Origin: Anadara kagoshimensis
Taxonomy: Eukaryota; Mollusca; Bivalvia; Arcoida; Arcidae
Reading direction: 5' to 3'
Assembly: GCA_021292105.1 (NCBI GenBank)
Contig: CM037864.1
Span: forward strand, 44,809,109-44,873,108
DNA: 64,000 nucleotides
Shown here: one piece after another, positions 60,279 through 64,000 of the stretch
How positions within the stretch are numbered: position 1 is the first letter of the stretch
How the letters are laid out: each line of letters starts with the position of its first letter
Translations under genes and position numbers: made by a program
Notes under the pieces: model-generated
The model's input: the letters and a program-made list of their open reading frames with translations, nothing else
Database searches by the model: none
What the model was told of the DNA's origin: nothing

Positions 60279-61638
60279 CAGTCGAACCCGGTTAATCGCA
60301 TAGGCTCCGTGATTCAAAATTCTATGCGATTAACCGATATATGCAATTAACCGATAAGCAAGAATATCCGATGTCAGGACTCGAGACGCATGCTGGGGGG
60401 GGGTCTACATCTACAGTTGTCATAAAGTACATTGTACTTGTAAATAATTTCAGAATAAGTAACATGTCTACACTTCTTGTTTTTAACAAAAAGAAAGATG
60501 ATAATCCCGAGAATAAAATAATTTAAAAAGTGTTTGTTGTTGTCGTTTTTTAGCCACGAGTTGAATAGAATACAAAAACTTGATAACTTCCGGTTTGATA
60601 GTATTACTAAGAAGTGTAACATGTGCTCGATAATGTGTAAATAAAACGGCATCTACATCAAGTTATTAAAACGATATTTTTTTTAATAATTTTATTAAGT
60701 TATAATAATTTTTAAGTTGTAAAATAAGAAACTTAGGAAAAATTCCATGAAAATAAATTCCGTCTATTGGTGAAGTAACTGAACTTTTTGTTAGTTTCTT
60801 CTTTTTCGGATCACCATCAAAGATCGTGATTAACAACATTAGAACTTTTTCTAATTTTAATTGCAGTTTTTATTCCAATCATTGTTATTTTAATAATCAA
60901 AGTGTTGTCTCCTGTGATCATAGAATAATCCCCGATGTTTACTTTACTATCATTGGTTTCAGTTTCTTAACCTACCACTGTGTTTTTTAACAATTAAAAT
61001 TATAACTGACATATGTCACTGAAGTTACTGTTTGTATCGGAATATTTACACAATTAAAACTTCAAACAGCTCTAAATGGCTAATCGGAATGACCCATTGT
61101 AAATAAGTTAAACACCTGTGAGTTCTGTTAGGTTTTGTGTCATCGGCGATACACATTTTAGTAAATTCCCGATAAGGGAGACAAACCAATAAAATATTCA
61201 AAATGGCGACTGCTTTACTGGATTACCGCGATATGTTCAGAAAGAAGGAAAAAATACAAAACACAAACAAGTAAACACAATTTATACAACATATTTTATT
61301 CATTAAATACAAATGTTCTTCTACGTCTGTATAATAAACATATTTGACACTTTCCCTTGATAACGGTGACGATCTTGGATTTGTCACAAAACCTGGAAAT
61401 GAAATCAAGTGCACATCGTATTTTGAAGAAAAATTATGATATTTTTTTTAAAATCCTAGGGTTTTGGGATCGGGTCGGGAAATTTTCTATGCGATTAACC
61501 GGAGTTGGGCATTTTTGGCTATGCAATTATGCGGGTAATTTTCAATAGAATAAATAAGAAATGGTTTTGGATTTCAAAATCCTATGCGATTAACCGATTT
61601 ATGCGATTATCCGATATGCAATTAAGTGGTTTCGACTG
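60279..61638. mobile_element. non-autonomous pogo-like element, 1,360 bp
   Basis: The ends CAGTCGAACCCGGTTAATCG and TTAAGTGGTTTCGACTG share CAGTCGAAxCC inverted and are flanked by TA on both sides, as in pogo/Tigger elements. CTATGCGATTAACCG repeats occur several times near both ends. No transposase is present inside. It is a different subfamily from the element at 10,263. Confidence 0.85.
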
Positions 61639-61640
61639 TA

Positions 61641-62930
61641 CATATATATAATACTACAAAGTTTGATTTTCTTAATGTTATTTCCAGTTTTATATTTTCG
61701 AGATTTTTGTGCCAGGGTAAATATCCTGGCATTGAATACAGTATACATGCATAACAAGCAACAAACTATGGCAATTTGGAATCTACACCTTGTCATACAT
61801 GTATTAATATGTTATTAATGAAAGCTTTAATAACTGTCAAATCAGAAAGTAGTAAATACACACTTTAATGCTACATTAGTTTTATGCACTAAATGTGCAT
61901 ATTTTGAATAGTGCTTGAAATCAAAAGGATTGATAATCTAAATAAATACACTCAAATTGAGCACAAACAACTGATAAGTGGCCTCCAGTGGACAAGTCAA
62001 ACCATCCATTACATCCAGTTGGAAAAAAAAAAGTACCTGCCTGCCTGGTCTGTTGACAAAGAGTAGACCCGGGGGAGGGGAAACAGACAGTCTTTTAAAT
62101 GTGGCCCAATACCTACAATATTTCAATACACATGCTAACTAGATCTGGTCATTCCATATTGGATATTATAGCTGGATCTTCCTGAGTAATTACCCTAACA
62201 ACCCTTCTGTTGTTATTCCTCAGAAGGACTGTATATATTAACCAGTTTAACCTTGTACCTATTTAACTCATAGTAGCTTGTTTAGTACAATCTACTAAAT
62301 TTAATGGAGTTTCGACACCAGTTCCTGGAGTAAGAAGAAAAGAAAAGATTGCAAGTTTCCTTTCATTGAATTTTATTCATATTCAATTTGCTAATCACAA
62401 TAATTATTTTATTATCATTTTCTTTGTAATTTAATTTTAAAGTGGTTTTATTTAATGAATGTAAGTAATGAGCCAATAGTTTGTGTACTCATGTAACGTG
62501 GTTAAATTATTTAACTAGTTCAGTTATATCATGTCTTTATATTGGACTTATTGTGATTTTAGTGGTTATTTGATACCAGTATTCACCTGGTGAAATAAAT
62601 GATTTTGAAGTGTTTGAAGTAGTTGTTGGTGATTCAAGTTTAGTTAGTTAAGTTGCCCTCGTTTCATTGGTCTGTAAGTAGCCATAGTTTTACAGCTCTG
62701 TAATTTTGCGCCAGTCTGCAGAGTGACCATGGTGTCAGTCACTGATATTTATAGTAACGATTTTTAAGTGCTGAGGTACCCCGCTTGACCATTTTGATAG
62801 TGGGACGAGATCAACCTGACCACTTGACCGTCACATATATTTGAATAATTAAGTTAAAGTTAAGTGTTAAATTTGAAAAATCAATAGTTGCATTCATAAT
62901 AATATTTTAATAGACAGGCACCAGAGGAAA
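61641..62930. other. no gene seen
   Basis: AT-rich sequence with no recognisable coding region or repeat array. Confidence 0.5.
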
Positions 62931-62934
62931 GTTA

Positions 62935-64000
62935 TCAATAGGTTCATTATTCATGGTACATTGTTCTATTTATTGTATTAGTTCATAGTACATATAGGAC
63001 ATGTTCATAGTTCATAATTCTGTTTATAGAACATGTTCATGGCAGATAGTTCTATTTATAATATAAATGTTCATTATTGAAAGTAAATTATTCTATTATT
63101 AGAACATGTTTATAGCAAATTGTTCTATTTATAGTACACGTTCATTATTCGAAGTAAATTATCTTTATAAACATGTTCACAGTAGATTGTTCTATTTATA
63201 GTATGCGTTCAATATACAAAGTGAATTATTCTATTTATAGAATATGTTCCTTATTCAAAGTAAATTATTCTATTTATAGAACATGTTCATAGTATATTGT
63301 TCTATTTATAGTAGGTGTTCATTATTCATAGTACACTGTTCTATTTATAGAACATGTTCATAGTAGGTTGTTCTATATATAGTATAAGTTCATTGTCCAA
63401 AGTAAATTATTCTATTTATAGAATATGTTCATAGTACATTGTTCTATTTATAGTAAGTGTTCATTATTCAAAGTAAATTATTCTATTTATAGAACATGTT
63501 CATAGTGCATTGTTCTATTTATAGTAGGTGTTCATTATTTATAGTACACTGTTCTATTTATAGAACATGTTCATAGTATATTGTTCTATCTATAGTAGGT
63601 GTTCATTATTCATAGTGCAGTACACTGTTCTATTTATAGAACATGTTCATAGTATATTGTTCTATTTATAGAAGGTGTTTATTATTCATAGTACTGTTCT
63701 ATTTATAGAACATGTTCATAGTATATTGTTCTATTTATAGGTGTTCATTATTAATGGTACACTGTTCTATTTATAGAACATGTTCATAGTATATTGTTCT
63801 ATTTAGTAGGTGTTTATTATTCATAGTACAGTTCTATTTATAGAACATGTGTATAGTATATTGTTCTATTTATAGTAGGTGTTCATTATTTATAGTACAC
63901 TGTTCTATTTATAGAACATGTTCATAGTATATTGTTCTATTTATAGTAGATGTTCATTATTCATAGTACACTGTTCTATTTATAGAACATGTTCATAGTA
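62935..64000. repeat. 71-bp satellite with embedded palindrome, runs off window
   Basis: About 14 units alternate GTTCATAGTATATTGTTCTATTTATAGTAGGT-type and CATTATTCATAGTACACTGTTCTATTTATAGAACAT-type halves. Each full unit contains the 18-base palindrome TGTTCTATTTATAGAACA. Units are more alike toward the window end and more degenerate at the left edge, the usual pattern of an array margin. Confidence 0.9.

Noticed and set aside
62935-64000. CRISPR-like regularly spaced repeats
   Set aside because: The units are contiguous with no unique spacers, and the sequence is plainly eukaryotic; it is a satellite.

Overview
The window looks like genomic DNA of a bivalve-type mollusc. It is AT-rich, has spliceosomal introns, contains mollusc-style repeats (a tRNA-headed SINE, poly-G/poly-C and CAT microsatellites) and is packed with degenerate DNA transposons and retroelements. 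The species cannot be named from the sequence. I see no confidently intact ordinary host gene. Nearly all recognisable coding sequence belongs to mobile elements, many nested inside one another.

Layout. 1-9,120 holds exon-like scraps, a hAT-type MITE and two decayed DIRS-type (tyrosine recombinase) retroelement fragments. Two copies (3,733-5,360 and 9,127-13,612) of an uncharacterised SAP-like/cysteine-containing gene follow; the intron of the second is interrupted by a complete but dead pogo/Tigger transposon (10,263-13,403, TA duplication). Inside that transposon is a 38-bp minisatellite, itself split by a 107-bp hairpin MITE. 13,645-33,493 is a 19.8-kb CACTA/EnSpm-type element inserted in a decayed Ty3/Gypsy pol fragment. 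It carries a three-exon 913-aa transposase (minus) and a divergent six-exon 551-aa BEN-like protein (plus). Within the shared promoter of that pair sits a separate 7.05-kb transposon (20,358-27,406) with about 0.9-kb terminal inverted repeats. Its only large gene encodes a roughly 1,540-aa protein that appears to end in a FEN1/XPG (PIN-superfamily) nuclease domain.

34,395-36,847 holds more DIRS debris, an unrecognised broken coding region and a hAT deletion derivative. 37,231-58,201 is a second giant CACTA element: 20,971 bp, ends CACTACTGC...GCAGTAGTG, with a perfect 3-bp CTA target duplication. It again has a minus-strand Tnp2/DUF4218 transposase (two frameshifts) and a divergent plus-strand two-exon 552-aa accessory protein. 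58,202-64,000 holds remains of a cysteine-rich gene, a hairpin MITE, a 1.36-kb non-autonomous pogo element and the start of a 71-bp satellite that runs off the window.

How the parts work together. The two giant CACTA elements share one plan: transposase and a roughly 550-aa accessory protein diverge from a central promoter of about 0.5 kb, and each end is paved with short element-specific repeats (TTACGCCTGG in the first, CCATTAA/TTAATGG in the second). By analogy with plant En/Spm, where TnpA binds subterminal repeats, the accessory proteins are candidates for the end-binding factor; this is inference. The 7-kb nuclease element and the paired CACTA architecture are the most interesting contents.
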